A stretch of DNA of 35,450 nt from Emcibacter sp. (GTDB taxonomy: Bacteria; Pseudomonadota; Alphaproteobacteria; Sphingomonadales; Emcibacteraceae), in NCBI GenBank assembly GCA_021647465.1, contig JAKIUQ010000019.1, positions 1 to 35,450 on the forward strand, written 5' to 3'. The notes below the pieces were generated by a model, which searched no databases, had not been told where the DNA came from, and saw only the letters and a program-made list of their open reading frames with translations. Of this stretch, positions 21,248 through 31,113 are shown piece after piece. Made by a program: the position numbers and the translations under genes. The first letter of the stretch is position 1. Each line of letters begins with the position of its first letter.

Positions 21248-23617
21248 CTATAGCGCTGCTATTATAAACGCCAGCAATTCGTCATATCTAATTCCGTATC
21301 GACTGCCAGCAACCTGACGCTGAAACTCTCGTCTTGGTGTTTTTTCAACACGCGCCGCCGCTTGAATAATTTTGCCAGCTTTATTTTTCTTTACTGGTAT
21401 ATCTTCATATTCAGCTTCAATAACCTCAATATCATCATCCCATTCATCATAACAAAAAAGGCCATACTTCGAAGGGTCAAGACCGTGGGCCTCAAATACC
21501 GCTTTTACAGATTGTGCGCCGACACCAACGTGAATGCGGGCAGCGTCACCTTTGGATTTAATGGCATCTTTAAATTTGAATTTTTTAATAAGAGACTTAC
21601 ATTCACGGCCACATGCGATCTCGGCATCTTCAAGCAATTCCAAAGTAGTTTTTTCATCTTCATCAGACGTATTAATGGCCCCTACCGCCGCATAGACTGT
21701 ATTAAAACGATTAGCCGCAGATCCAACATTAACGTTGCCGTCCGTACCACCGGTAAACTCAACGGTTCCGTAACTAAAAAGAACATTCGAAAGGTCAAAC
21801 GATAAGAACCTAAAAAACTTAGTGGCGGAGCCTGAAGCAGACGAATTTTGGAAAGTAACATCAGTGCCAACACTATTGATTAAATCAATACCAGGAAGTG
21901 TACTGCCAATAAACTCAGGCCTACGCACCCCTCCATTTTCTATATTCACTTCCCATTTCCGAGCACCACTGGACCCAGAAGTGGTTTTGAAAGCACCCGG
22001 TGAAAATTGCATCGTGTCAACACCAGTATCAATTACCGTATAGCCTGTTATAAATTCCCCATGAAAGGCGGTGCCCTGCGCTGTAGGATGGGTTGTTAGA
22101 GTTTCAGAACCTTCAAAATAAGCGGGATAAAATCTTACCCCGACAGCTAAACGAGGCCCCGCTGGGCTTCCAATATCAACGTTACAGCCTTCAATAACAT
22201 GATTATAAAAATTGAGTGAGTTACAGCTTTGGACATTTAAACCAGTACCGCTACCAGAACCAGAAGTGCGCCCGCCAAAAATACCCCATGTTGTTATTTG
22301 CTCTTTATCAGCAGCCAAATCACCAAGAAGCCAGCCAACACCGCCAACAGGCAAGGAAGCGGCCCTTAATAAGAAAACATCATAAAAATTGTTATACCAG
22401 TGCGCTGGCCCGCCTGAGCTGGCAAGAGTTGCGCCCGTCATTTGAATACCAGTACATCCGCCGAACCAGCTGATAAATACATTGCGCGTAGTCCACCTAG
22501 TGAAACCTGTAATATTCCATTGAATTTGTGAAACGGGCGCGGCCTCATTTGACCACATAGAGAAACCATCAAATACACCAAAAGAAAGCGTGTCGGCACT
22601 TAATTGTGTATCTGCCGCCGGACCTTTAATACCAGTAGACGATACACCACTAAGAAACAGATTTGTATTACCTATACCAGCACCAATTATGTCCACCCCC
22701 TGCTTAATTATAACGCCAGTATAAACTATGTTTCCAGGGGGGAGTATTACTCTTCCGGCACCACCACCAAAAGACCCACCTAAATAAAGAGAATTTACGA
22801 AATCTATAGCATTCTGCCAAGCCGTAGTATCATCGGTAACACCATCGACTTTAATGCCAAACCATAAACCTTGAAAATCTCTACCAACATTTTGTCTTTG
22901 AAGATGAAAACCGTTATCTACATCGAACTCAAGAATAGTGCCATCATTATCAACAGCAGAACCCGCCACCACAACAAACTCACCACCGCGTTTTATGTCC
23001 GTGATAAGAATATTCTCCCCAGAAACAAAAGAACTACTATCTAAGGCGCGCGCCGTACTGAAATTATTAACTGCTATTCCAGGATCTGGTAAAATGCCTG
23101 ATAGTCCATTGGTTATTAAAGTGTCAAGAACAGCCAATGAAGCCCCCACAACAGGCTGAGAAGAAACAAGATCAAATCCCAAAACATTACCAGCACGAGC
23201 AGCCTCATCAGGCATATCAAGCAGTGGGTAATTTTGATCAGAACTTGGGGCCCGTACAGTTCCCGTCAGCTTACGGGCTTCATCCTGTATCATTTGCACA
23301 ATACGATCAAACTCTAGATTTACGGTTTTTGAACTAAAAGAACCACGCGTTGAATAATCAGTGATACGTTTTTTACTAACTTCCCGCTCTAATGTGATTA
23401 TATCATTTAAAGCCGCAGGAACAATCAAGGTAATGGCCCCGCCATTTTGAGCCCCAACACCAGAAACGGTATAATTGGTTCCGATGCTTTGTTCAGCACC
23501 ATTAACCTGAACCTGAATGTCATCCTGATCAAAAATCGGAAAATCATAATCGAAAATCGTCTGTCCCGCAGCAGCCACATATTGATTTCGTGTTGGAACG
23601 TCTTCTATGAAAGCCAT
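21248..23617 (-). CDS. Tail spike: T7-type anchor, beta-helix, S74 chaperone
   Basis: The 789-aa protein has a T7 tail-fibre-like N-terminal domain (residues 1-150, RNQYVAAAGQTIFDYDF) that anchors to the tail. A pectate-lyase-like beta-helix follows (about 255-560, GIKVDGVTDDTTAWQNAIDF), probably the host polysaccharide-binding or degrading part. The C-terminal intramolecular chaperone is of peptidase S74 type (about 646-789). The S74 motif reads TSDEDEKT at 650-657, with Ser651 as candidate nucleophile. The usual Arg of SDxRxK is Asp here and Lys is kept. Later AARIHVGVGAQSVKAVFEAHG matches the chaperone family. It is the main determinant of host range. Confidence 0.88.
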   Translation of the reverse strand: MAFIEDVPTRNQYVAAAGQTIFDYDFPIFDQDDIQVQVNGAEQSIGTNYTVSGVGAQNGGAITLIVPAALNDIITLEREVSKKRITDYSTRGSFSSKTVNLEFDRIVQMIQDEARKLTGTVRAPSSDQNYPLLDMPDEAARAGNVLGFDLVSSQPVVGASLAVLDTLITNGLSGILPDPGIAVNNFSTARALDSSSFVSGENILITDIKRGGEFVVVAGSAVDNDGTILEFDVDNGFHLQRQNVGRDFQGLWFGIKVDGVTDDTTAWQNAIDFVNSLYLGGSFGGGAGRVILPPGNIVYTGVIIKQGVDIIGAGIGNTNLFLSGVSSTGIKGPAADTQLSADTLSFGVFDGFSMWSNEAAPVSQIQWNITGFTRWTTRNVFISWFGGCTGIQMTGATLASSGGPAHWYNNFYDVFLLRAASLPVGGVGWLLGDLAADKEQITTWGIFGGRTSGSGSGTGLNVQSCNSLNFYNHVIEGCNVDIGSPAGPRLAVGVRFYPAYFEGSETLTTHPTAQGTAFHGEFITGYTVIDTGVDTMQFSPGAFKTTSGSSGARKWEVNIENGGVRRPEFIGSTLPGIDLINSVGTDVTFQNSSASGSATKFFRFLSFDLSNVLFSYGTVEFTGGTDGNVNVGSAANRFNTVYAAVGAINTSDEDEKTTLELLEDAEIACGRECKSLIKKFKFKDAIKSKGDAARIHVGVGAQSVKAVFEAHGLDPSKYGLFCYDEWDDDIEVIEAEYEDIPVKKNKAGKIIQAAARVEKTPRREFQRQVAGSRYGIRYDELLAFIIAAL

Positions 23618-23619
23618 TT

Positions 23620-26100
23620 CTATTTCCTTTCTTCTAATACATTTTCAAGCTCAGGAGCCCTGTCTGGTAAAGTCTTGCCTGGTCGCCACCAATATCCTTG
23701 TCCAAATTGCCGCCTTGTCTTTTTCTCCTTGGCGCGGAAAGCCCGCATTGCCTTGGGATCAAGTTTTTCCTGCAATTGGTCAAGGATCAGACGATCATAA
23801 GCAAGGCGAGCGTACCATATTGACCCCCCCGGTGTATAGCGCCGCAAAAAACCAACAGCATCTTTACCAAGTTCAGGATCCTTACCCTGGGCCGCAGCGG
23901 ATATATTACCAAAGGTGAGCGCAAGAACGTCTTGACCAACACCCGCAACAGGCCCGGCAATTGTCTGTCCAATACCGCCCCCATAACGATTTTCACTTGA
24001 GGATAAAAAATCCCCGAATATACCAAGCCCGCCGCCCTGCACAGTGGCCGCACCCCAAAACTTCGCATCTGTCATGGGACGCGGATCCTTGCCACCAACA
24101 ATCTGCTTTGCCTGAATGGCCAACGCCCCCATCAATGTGGTAGCAATGGCCAATTCACCAAGGTAAATACCCTTTTTTTTCAAGCCTTCTTGAGCAAGCC
24201 CCCGACGAATATGAGTAAAATATATAGTGGCCGCAAAATTCTTATACATCGCAAAGGATCTGATCAATTCGCCCTGTACTGTACCGGGTCGGGTATCCCC
24301 CAACAAAGCCACACGCCCGCGCATAGAGCTTGACGGAACAGCAAATTCAGTTTCAGTACGCACCATTTCAAGCACTCGGCGCGATAAATCTTCAGCTTCA
24401 CCGGGCAGCAGATCCTCACGGGCACGAAGAGCGGCGGCATCAAAGAAATCCGCGCCACTATGATTGATAGGCTTAGTCGCCCGGATCTGGTTCCATTGTT
24501 GTTCAAAAATGCCATAGCGTTTAAGTGTCTTGGCAAAGGCCTCAGGAAGCTCATCAAAGCCCTTTGGCGCAAAATCGGCCATAGCCCCCATAAATTCCAT
24601 TCCGAAGGCGTGGCGGCCTGCCTGCGTCCATGAGGATAGCAATGAGGCGCGAAGAACAAAGTCTGAAAGGCGGGATCCAATTTCACCAAAAGCAACATCA
24701 CCAGTGTAACGCGACTGGGCGATGGCCCGTGTTGACCAGTTTTCTGCAATCAGCCCCAGCCTGACAGCAAGCTTTTTATCTTCAAGCCGCCCGGGCGAAA
24801 ATTGTTTGAGAAGATTTTTCAAAACACCCGTTTGACGAAGCCCGGCATATTTTGCCGCCTGACGCTGAAAACTGACATCAGACAGGGCAGACAGAAAAGC
24901 AGACCCGAGCTGCGCCGCAACCAAAAATTGACGGGTGCCTGCTAAGACATTGGACATTAACCCATCAACAGGCATAGTTGTCTCGCCCGTAATCAGCCGG
25001 TACATACCATTAATGTTTTTGATAGCCTTTTCAGCCCTGCTTACAGCCCTATCACCTACCTCTGTCCGGCCTTTAAGCTTGGCATCCTTGGTAATAGTCT
25101 GCTCAAGCCAAACTTTTGTAGCATTTGGATTTGGCCCTAAAACTTCCATTAGACCAATATCACGCGCCATCGTATCAACATAACCCATCATGGTACTGAA
25201 AGGGTCCGACTGCCCGAATTTATCATTATATTTTAACCACGCATCCGCATCTTTAAAAACAAGAAAACGATGATCCAAATGCCGATTTGCAATGGCCTTT
25301 CCTGTGGCGCGGCCTGACGGGGTTATCTTGTTACCCCCATCTGTACGGATTGTATCGTAAACATCAACGAGAGCCAGTTCCAAACGCTCTTTTGTAATGG
25401 GCGCTTGTGTTAACTCATCAACCATTTTACTGCGGTCAAGATCAAGATCCGCACGCCATTCTTCAAAAGTAGCCCCACGAACCTTATGGGGATCATGGAT
25501 CTGGGGCAGGCCCCAATTTTTATTATTGGCAATTCGGCCCCCCGCTCTATTAAAGCGCATTCTTAAATATTGATTAGCATCTGACCACGCATCGGAAAGT
25601 TGCCGCGCCGCCATATCATCGGTATTTTCACCAAAAGCCGCCTTAACCATATTTTTCAGACGAGCAGGCGCACGCACTTGCCCCGTCATGCGCCGCCTAA
25701 ATGTGGCTAAAACATCAACCATGAGAGAGTGAGCCGTACCACGAACCTCATCAATACGTGCTGTCACATTTGAATAACGGGCATATTCATCACGATCAAA
25801 AACCGCCTGAGCGGCCGCAGGGATATTTTGTTCACCAGAACTATCTTTATAACGCTTCATATTTTTATCAATACGGCCTTGCGCCGCAGAAGACAAAGCC
25901 ATAAACCGCCGCTTTTCAGCCGCTTGATATTTCAACACCCTAACCGTTTCTTCTGCTGCATGACGAGCTGCTGCATCGGGCGACATATTCAACCGTGCCT
26001 CAGTATCAAATTGATCAAACATATCCAGGGCGTCTTTTCCCCGGCCTTCTTCCGCCAGCTTCGCCCGGACTTTGGTACGTAAACAATTTTCAAAAGTCAT
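23620..26100 (-). CDS. Internal virion protein, T7 gp16-like
   Basis: The 826-aa protein is predominantly helical. Late in the chain it carries IRSFAMYKNFAATIYFTHIR and GGGLGIFGDFLSSSENRYGG, a pattern seen in large podoviral internal virion proteins that are ejected and help DNA cross the envelope. Unlike T7 gp16 (about 1,300 aa) there is no N-terminal transglycosylase domain. The muralytic function may be the separate gene at 20776-21237. I start at the ATG at 26100, which overlaps the upstream stop as ATGA and follows AGAAGG. A GTG at 26109 is possible. Confidence 0.75.
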   Translation of the reverse strand: MTFENCLRTKVRAKLAEEGRGKDALDMFDQFDTEARLNMSPDAAARHAAEETVRVLKYQAAEKRRFMALSSAAQGRIDKNMKRYKDSSGEQNIPAAAQAVFDRDEYARYSNVTARIDEVRGTAHSLMVDVLATFRRRMTGQVRAPARLKNMVKAAFGENTDDMAARQLSDAWSDANQYLRMRFNRAGGRIANNKNWGLPQIHDPHKVRGATFEEWRADLDLDRSKMVDELTQAPITKERLELALVDVYDTIRTDGGNKITPSGRATGKAIANRHLDHRFLVFKDADAWLKYNDKFGQSDPFSTMMGYVDTMARDIGLMEVLGPNPNATKVWLEQTITKDAKLKGRTEVGDRAVSRAEKAIKNINGMYRLITGETTMPVDGLMSNVLAGTRQFLVAAQLGSAFLSALSDVSFQRQAAKYAGLRQTGVLKNLLKQFSPGRLEDKKLAVRLGLIAENWSTRAIAQSRYTGDVAFGEIGSRLSDFVLRASLLSSWTQAGRHAFGMEFMGAMADFAPKGFDELPEAFAKTLKRYGIFEQQWNQIRATKPINHSGADFFDAAALRAREDLLPGEAEDLSRRVLEMVRTETEFAVPSSSMRGRVALLGDTRPGTVQGELIRSFAMYKNFAATIYFTHIRRGLAQEGLKKKGIYLGELAIATTLMGALAIQAKQIVGGKDPRPMTDAKFWGAATVQGGGLGIFGDFLSSSENRYGGGIGQTIAGPVAGVGQDVLALTFGNISAAAQGKDPELGKDAVGFLRRYTPGGSIWYARLAYDRLILDQLQEKLDPKAMRAFRAKEKKTRRQFGQGYWWRPGKTLPDRAPELENVLEERK

Positions 26101-28397
26101 TTCAAGCACCCTTCTATTGTTTTAATAAAACTCTCATCATCTTTAATTTCAACTTTCATTTGTTTACGTGTCATGGTCCGGGCAAGCACTTCATTGCCAT
26201 CATCAACAAAAAGACCTAAGGAAACATCACCCTCATCCGGCCCATCCAACAATTCAGCAACCATTGCCTCTTCCTGGGCCTTGGCACCCGCGCCAGTCGG
26301 ATCACCAAACTCATCAAGCGTTTCGTCTATTGGTGTTGGGCCAGCTTGGCTTTCAGCTTCAATACCGCGTCCACGCCCGCCAATTCGGCCCCTTGGCTGA
26401 TCAGATCCGCCCGCGATGTTTCTAATTGTGTTAACGAAGTCATTGACCGCGCCAGTGTCTCGCCCGTCTTTCCTTGCCCGCCTTGCGGCGAGGTTGAGCG
26501 CGTCCGAAACAACGCCCTTGGAGTGAGCAAGCCTTTGAACAACTTCGATAGCCCGGCCATTGATAGTCTCCTGTTTTATGTTTGTGTCAGCGTCAAGACG
26601 GTTTGCGCCCTGACCAACAATTTTATTTTCTTCATCAACCAGCGTTTTGAATACTTTTTTATCCCGCTTCAGAATATTCAAACCTTTGTCTAATATCCGC
26701 GCCCTGTCAACAAAAAGGGATGTGGTCAATTCCTCTTCTCCAAACAAGCTAACTTGCACTTCCTTAGTCGCACCGGCATTTTTCGCCTGCCGGATGATAG
26801 CCTCAGCCTGCACAAGATTAGCAGGCTCCGCCTTGGCAAGCACTTCCATAATGGTCCGGTGCAGATCAGGATCATCAATAAGCTTGCCAACAAGGGCCGC
26901 ATAATGCGCAGGAACAATTTCATTAACAACCAAACCAAAACCATCGTCACTGAGGCGCGTAAGATCCTGAGCTTGCCGCACCAGGGCGGATCGCGGCGGC
27001 AGATTTAACCCGGTGCCGCCCTCACGTAAAATCTTGGCCGCATCGATGGCGGATCCCGCACCTTCCGCAATATTCTTTGCCGCCGCAATCGTGCGCACAT
27101 CCGTATCCGTCAACCCATCAGAGGCGCGAAGGACAAGCGCATTGACCTGAATATCAGCATCAGGATCTTTATCAAGTAACCGCCGTGCCAGGCCAATACG
27201 TTGATGACCGTCGGCAACCAGAAGCTTGCCATCAGCATCCTCAAACAAAAGCGTGAGCCCTGCCTTTGTATCGTCCCAAACCTCAACACCTTTAAGCCGC
27301 TCCGTCACGCCAGCAACATCACCACCCGCTTTAAATTGAAATCTTTTGGCATCAACAATAATATTTCTGGGATCAAAACGACCTACAACACCATCCGAAG
27401 ATACCACAGGATCCGTTTTAACGGGGGCTGAGGGCTTATCAGGGATATTTGAGGGTGCAGCATCCACAGCGGCCTCAAGCGAGGCGTCAGTACGTGCTAT
27501 ATGCTCTTTATCGCCAACAGGTGAAGGGGCCATAGGATTATCTTCCCCCATTTCTTGGCTGCGATTAAATATCGACATAGCCCCGCGCACTTCAGGACGA
27601 GGGTTTTTGACCACATCAGCAAATACCCGCTTTACTTTTGATCCACTCCATCCAGCCATCCGGCCAAAGCCCTTAATCATGCCCGCGAAAGCTGCGCCGC
27701 CAATGGTAGCAAAGGCAACATTCCGCGCCCCGGCTTCAAAACCCGCATCTTCAAAACCCAATTCAGCGCGATATTTTTGAATGGCAGGCTGTGTTACCGC
27801 TTCGACACCGCCCGCAATCAACCCTTCAACGATCATCGTTCTAACGATACCCGCCGCAACTGGTGCCCCGACAAGCATTGATCCAGCGATAAGAGGATCA
27901 CTAATAGTAGCACCAGCCGACCCAACAAACTCACCAACAGCACCAAGGCTAGATTGACGCAAAGATATATCTTTATGCCTTTCCCGCAATAGGTGGCTTT
28001 CTTCGGATATTTTCGCTCGAATGTTATTTTTATCTTTCAATTCAAAATTAGGATTTAATCCATGAATTTTTGAAGCTTCCTCAAAAAAAACGGCCTCTCT
28101 CTCTTCCGACGTAAACAAACGAGGAGTAATTGTTGAGGATAGAATAAAGTTCAGGTTTTGGAACTCAGCAAAGTTCAGAAAAGGGTTCTTGAGCTTTTGA
28201 CCACTGGCAACAAAAATTTCATCAATATAATCATCGTAAGCATTAACCATATTAAACCGCTGTGAAAATGGTAGCTCCGATTGCCTAATATCCTGCCATG
28301 CCGCAACCGTATTCTCAACAAGCCCGGTTTCAGGGGCCTTTGATATATTGGCGATCGTTACAGGAACATCTTGAACATTTTGATGAAACACAGTCAT
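26097..28397 (-). CDS. Internal virion protein with ParB/DdrB-like domain
   Basis: The 766-aa protein has an N-terminal helical part and Gly/Ala-rich, possibly membrane-active helices (155-205 and 225-242). A ParB/DdrB-like domain follows at about 345-450, in which FEDADGKLLVADGHQRIGLA carries the family core GHQR (397-400). A long helical part continues from it (DGFGLVVNEIVPAHYAALVG). Such domains occur in large polyvalent proteins delivered by mobile elements. Position between gp15-like and gp16-like genes predicts packaging in the head and ejection into the host. Start and stop overlap the neighbours as ATGA. Confidence 0.7.
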   Translation of the reverse strand: MTVFHQNVQDVPVTIANISKAPETGLVENTVAAWQDIRQSELPFSQRFNMVNAYDDYIDEIFVASGQKLKNPFLNFAEFQNLNFILSSTITPRLFTSEEREAVFFEEASKIHGLNPNFELKDKNNIRAKISEESHLLRERHKDISLRQSSLGAVGEFVGSAGATISDPLIAGSMLVGAPVAAGIVRTMIVEGLIAGGVEAVTQPAIQKYRAELGFEDAGFEAGARNVAFATIGGAAFAGMIKGFGRMAGWSGSKVKRVFADVVKNPRPEVRGAMSIFNRSQEMGEDNPMAPSPVGDKEHIARTDASLEAAVDAAPSNIPDKPSAPVKTDPVVSSDGVVGRFDPRNIIVDAKRFQFKAGGDVAGVTERLKGVEVWDDTKAGLTLLFEDADGKLLVADGHQRIGLARRLLDKDPDADIQVNALVLRASDGLTDTDVRTIAAAKNIAEGAGSAIDAAKILREGGTGLNLPPRSALVRQAQDLTRLSDDGFGLVVNEIVPAHYAALVGKLIDDPDLHRTIMEVLAKAEPANLVQAEAIIRQAKNAGATKEVQVSLFGEEELTTSLFVDRARILDKGLNILKRDKKVFKTLVDEENKIVGQGANRLDADTNIKQETINGRAIEVVQRLAHSKGVVSDALNLAARRARKDGRDTGAVNDFVNTIRNIAGGSDQPRGRIGGRGRGIEAESQAGPTPIDETLDEFGDPTGAGAKAQEEAMVAELLDGPDEGDVSLGLFVDDGNEVLARTMTRKQMKVEIKDDESFIKTIEGCLK

Positions 28398-30607
28398 GGG
28401 CGCGGATCCTCACTTAACTGACGGGCATCAAGAATAAACGGCTGGCCGGGCAGCACACCAGACATAATACGGGTGCCATCTTCACTAAGGTCAATCATAT
28501 ACAAACCCTCACCAACATTCAGCAGCCGCGCATCTTCAAATTCATCAGCAGTTAAAGCCGTACCATCCCCGTGACGCACACCCTCATTAAGCAACCACGG
28601 ACCCATATCACGATCAAAAATATCATCAAAGGCATCTTGACTAAATCCGGTGGGCAGAACAGCGGCCTCACCATTAAAATCACCAAAACCCCCGAACTTT
28701 TCACCATCAATGATAACCCCGCCAACAGCCGCATCCAGGGACGCTTCCCATATATCCTGATCGAAAACATCACTGGTGCCCGCCTGTAGGGCGCGGGTAG
28801 TATAAATATTTTCAGCCGCCTTGAGTATATTGCCCCTTGCCTCAACAGAAAAAGCAAGCGAGCCACCTTCCATATCGGCAAAAATCGAAGGAGCGACGAT
28901 AGCATCAATACTGACTTTATTACCTTCTTTTTGAGCAAGCACACCCGCCAGAATTTCCCCGGCAATGGCGCGGGATCCCGGTAGGCCATCGGCCATGATA
29001 CCGCCCGCATGAGCAAACATCGGATTGTCTGAAGAAAGACGGGCCAAAACCGCCTTGGAAGCCTCTTCACCAAAACCCGCATTAATACGCTCAACCATAT
29101 CAAGCTGATCAGCAACATCCGCCGTGGGCAAAAGCCCGCTTATTTGCGCGGCCTCTTCATCGGTCAAATATTTCGGGGGGATACCATAAAATTCAGCAAC
29201 CGCCTCCGCCTGGGCTTGGCGGCGCTGCATACTATTAATTGCACTGCCCGGTTCACCATCGGGGGCATCATCTGTTGGCGTGTCCTGAAAAAAGATTGGA
29301 TCAACTTCCGCAACCCCAACACGGTTCGCCCATGATAAAGGATCACGTTTTACTTCCCTGCTCATTTCTGATTGAAGGGTGCGGGCCATGCCAAGATTTT
29401 CGGCCTGCTCAAATGTTGCAACACCATCCGCATCGGCAATTTGGCCCTCAATATCATTAATTACCAGCTCAAGGCTGGATGGGGTCATAATACGTAGCCG
29501 TTGCTGTAAAGTCGCCTTGCGCCGCAGCGCATCAAGATTTTCAGCCAAAGCCCCGTTGCCCGTGGCGGAAACCCGCGCTTGCAGCCCGTCCATATCCTGT
29601 GCCGAAACTTGAAATCCACCTTCAATATGTTTATTCACATCTCTAATTTCACGACTTAATTTTGAAACAGAGGCATTATTTTCGACTTGAGAACGGCGAA
29701 TATCCGCGTCCATTCTATTTTCCAACGCCCGAACTTGTCCCTCAGTTATTTTAAGCTTGCCTGCCTCCCAAGCGGGCCGAAGATCATCCCGCAACGCCAT
29801 TTTATCTTGCAGTTTTTCAGAACGATCAAATTCACCCATAACCCGCCCAACCGCCGCGCGGTCCTGTGCTTGTTCAAGAATACGCCCAATATCTTGTACG
29901 CTATAGGCTCCGGTCCGATTTGGATCATCCGGCAGCGTTTTACCATTAAATTTAAACTCACCCTTTGGGCCATGCCGCAGTAATATCCCTTCAAGCGCTT
30001 CCATTTCCCCAGAAACAATTGCGGCATTTCGGGCAGAATCCGCAATTGAAAAAGAATGGCGCTCAATACTATCAAGCTGATCAGCCGTCACATCGGCAGC
30101 AGAGGCACGGGCACTATCAAGAATACGTTTCTCCTGTATTCGGCCTGACGCTTCCAGCCCGGTAAGTAATTCAGTATTGATTAAACGATCAATTCCTGTG
30201 TGTAATTCAGGCAATACACCCTTTTTTGCATCTTTACGGATCGCTTCAAAAGAACTTTCAACGGCACCGGGATTGTTTTTATTGGCATTATATGCGTCAA
30301 AAAGCTTGCGGCGAATATCACTCTCAGTCCGGACAGAGTATGTTTCCAATGCCGCCGCGTTAAAAGCCTCAGCCTGCGCCGAAACATCACGCTGCAACTC
30401 TGGCTTACCCTGCCGCCCGGCCCGTGCACCCGCTTCTTTAGCGTCACGAATAAAAATAGCATCCCGCCGCTGCATAAGCGATGCGTTTATACTATCCGCT
30501 GCGTCAGTAAATCCCGCCACAGCCTCGAAGGCTTCGCCGCCAGCCCCGGAAGATGCAACAGCCCCCCGAGAACGCGCACGACTTTTAAATGTTGGAACCA
30601 AAGCCAT
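28394..30607 (-). CDS. Internal virion protein, T7 gp15-like
   Basis: The 737-aa protein is nearly all helical with coiled-coil stretches (for example residues 260-350). A more globular C-terminus follows. Length and place (after the gp14-like gene) match T7 gp15, part of the ejected core stack that spans the periplasm. Sequence similarity is not obvious. AGGA lies in front of the ATG, two bases after the upstream stop. Confidence 0.7.
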   Translation of the reverse strand: MALVPTFKSRARSRGAVASSGAGGEAFEAVAGFTDAADSINASLMQRRDAIFIRDAKEAGARAGRQGKPELQRDVSAQAEAFNAAALETYSVRTESDIRRKLFDAYNANKNNPGAVESSFEAIRKDAKKGVLPELHTGIDRLINTELLTGLEASGRIQEKRILDSARASAADVTADQLDSIERHSFSIADSARNAAIVSGEMEALEGILLRHGPKGEFKFNGKTLPDDPNRTGAYSVQDIGRILEQAQDRAAVGRVMGEFDRSEKLQDKMALRDDLRPAWEAGKLKITEGQVRALENRMDADIRRSQVENNASVSKLSREIRDVNKHIEGGFQVSAQDMDGLQARVSATGNGALAENLDALRRKATLQQRLRIMTPSSLELVINDIEGQIADADGVATFEQAENLGMARTLQSEMSREVKRDPLSWANRVGVAEVDPIFFQDTPTDDAPDGEPGSAINSMQRRQAQAEAVAEFYGIPPKYLTDEEAAQISGLLPTADVADQLDMVERINAGFGEEASKAVLARLSSDNPMFAHAGGIMADGLPGSRAIAGEILAGVLAQKEGNKVSIDAIVAPSIFADMEGGSLAFSVEARGNILKAAENIYTTRALQAGTSDVFDQDIWEASLDAAVGGVIIDGEKFGGFGDFNGEAAVLPTGFSQDAFDDIFDRDMGPWLLNEGVRHGDGTALTADEFEDARLLNVGEGLYMIDLSEDGTRIMSGVLPGQPFILDARQLSEDPRP

Positions 30608-30609
30608 TA

Positions 30610-31113
30610 TTAAATAAATCCTTTCACGACGGTTTTGGCAGCTCCAAAAATACCGCCAAGGCGAGCGGCCCTTGATTGTGAAAGCAAGCTCCGTGAACGC
30701 CCTCTGCGCGCCTGATCTGCCTTGATGCTTTCGGCCTGAGAAAACTTAACTTCTCTTTCTCCTTTTTTAACAGCATCCGCCCTTGCTTGTTTCGCCACTG
30801 GACTTGAAACATCAATGCCGCTGGCAATCGTCGCTGTGCGCTGGCTGCCTAGCACATCAAATAGTTCATCTGTTAACTTATTAGCCTCTCGCATTCCTTT
30901 AATGCGCTCATCATCCGCACGAAATAATTCATGTTTTGCCTCAGTTTTAAGCTGCGCCGCCTTGGCATTACCCTTGGCAATGGATCCCAAGGCCGAGAAC
31001 ACCGTTAATCCGCCAGAAACGGCGGATATAGTGCCTGCGCTAAGTCCTGCGGCCGCTGCGCCGCCACCAAGGGTACTTAACCCGCCGACGATTAATGGTA
31101 ATGTTGCCGCCAT
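30610..31113 (-). CDS. Internal virion protein, T7 gp14-like
   Basis: The 167-aa protein has a Gly/Ala-rich hydrophobic N-terminus (LIVGGLSTLGGGAAAAGLSA) that could insert into a membrane. A helical, Lys-rich body follows (AAQLKTEAKHELFRADDERI, ASGIDVSSPVAKQARADAV). This matches gp14-like proteins, which form the outer-membrane channel after ejection. The ATG overlaps the upstream stop as TAATG. Confidence 0.75.
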   Translation of the reverse strand: MAATLPLIVGGLSTLGGGAAAAGLSAGTISAVSGGLTVFSALGSIAKGNAKAAQLKTEAKHELFRADDERIKGMREANKLTDELFDVLGSQRTATIASGIDVSSPVAKQARADAVKKGEREVKFSQAESIKADQARRGRSRSLLSQSRAARLGGIFGAAKTVVKGFI

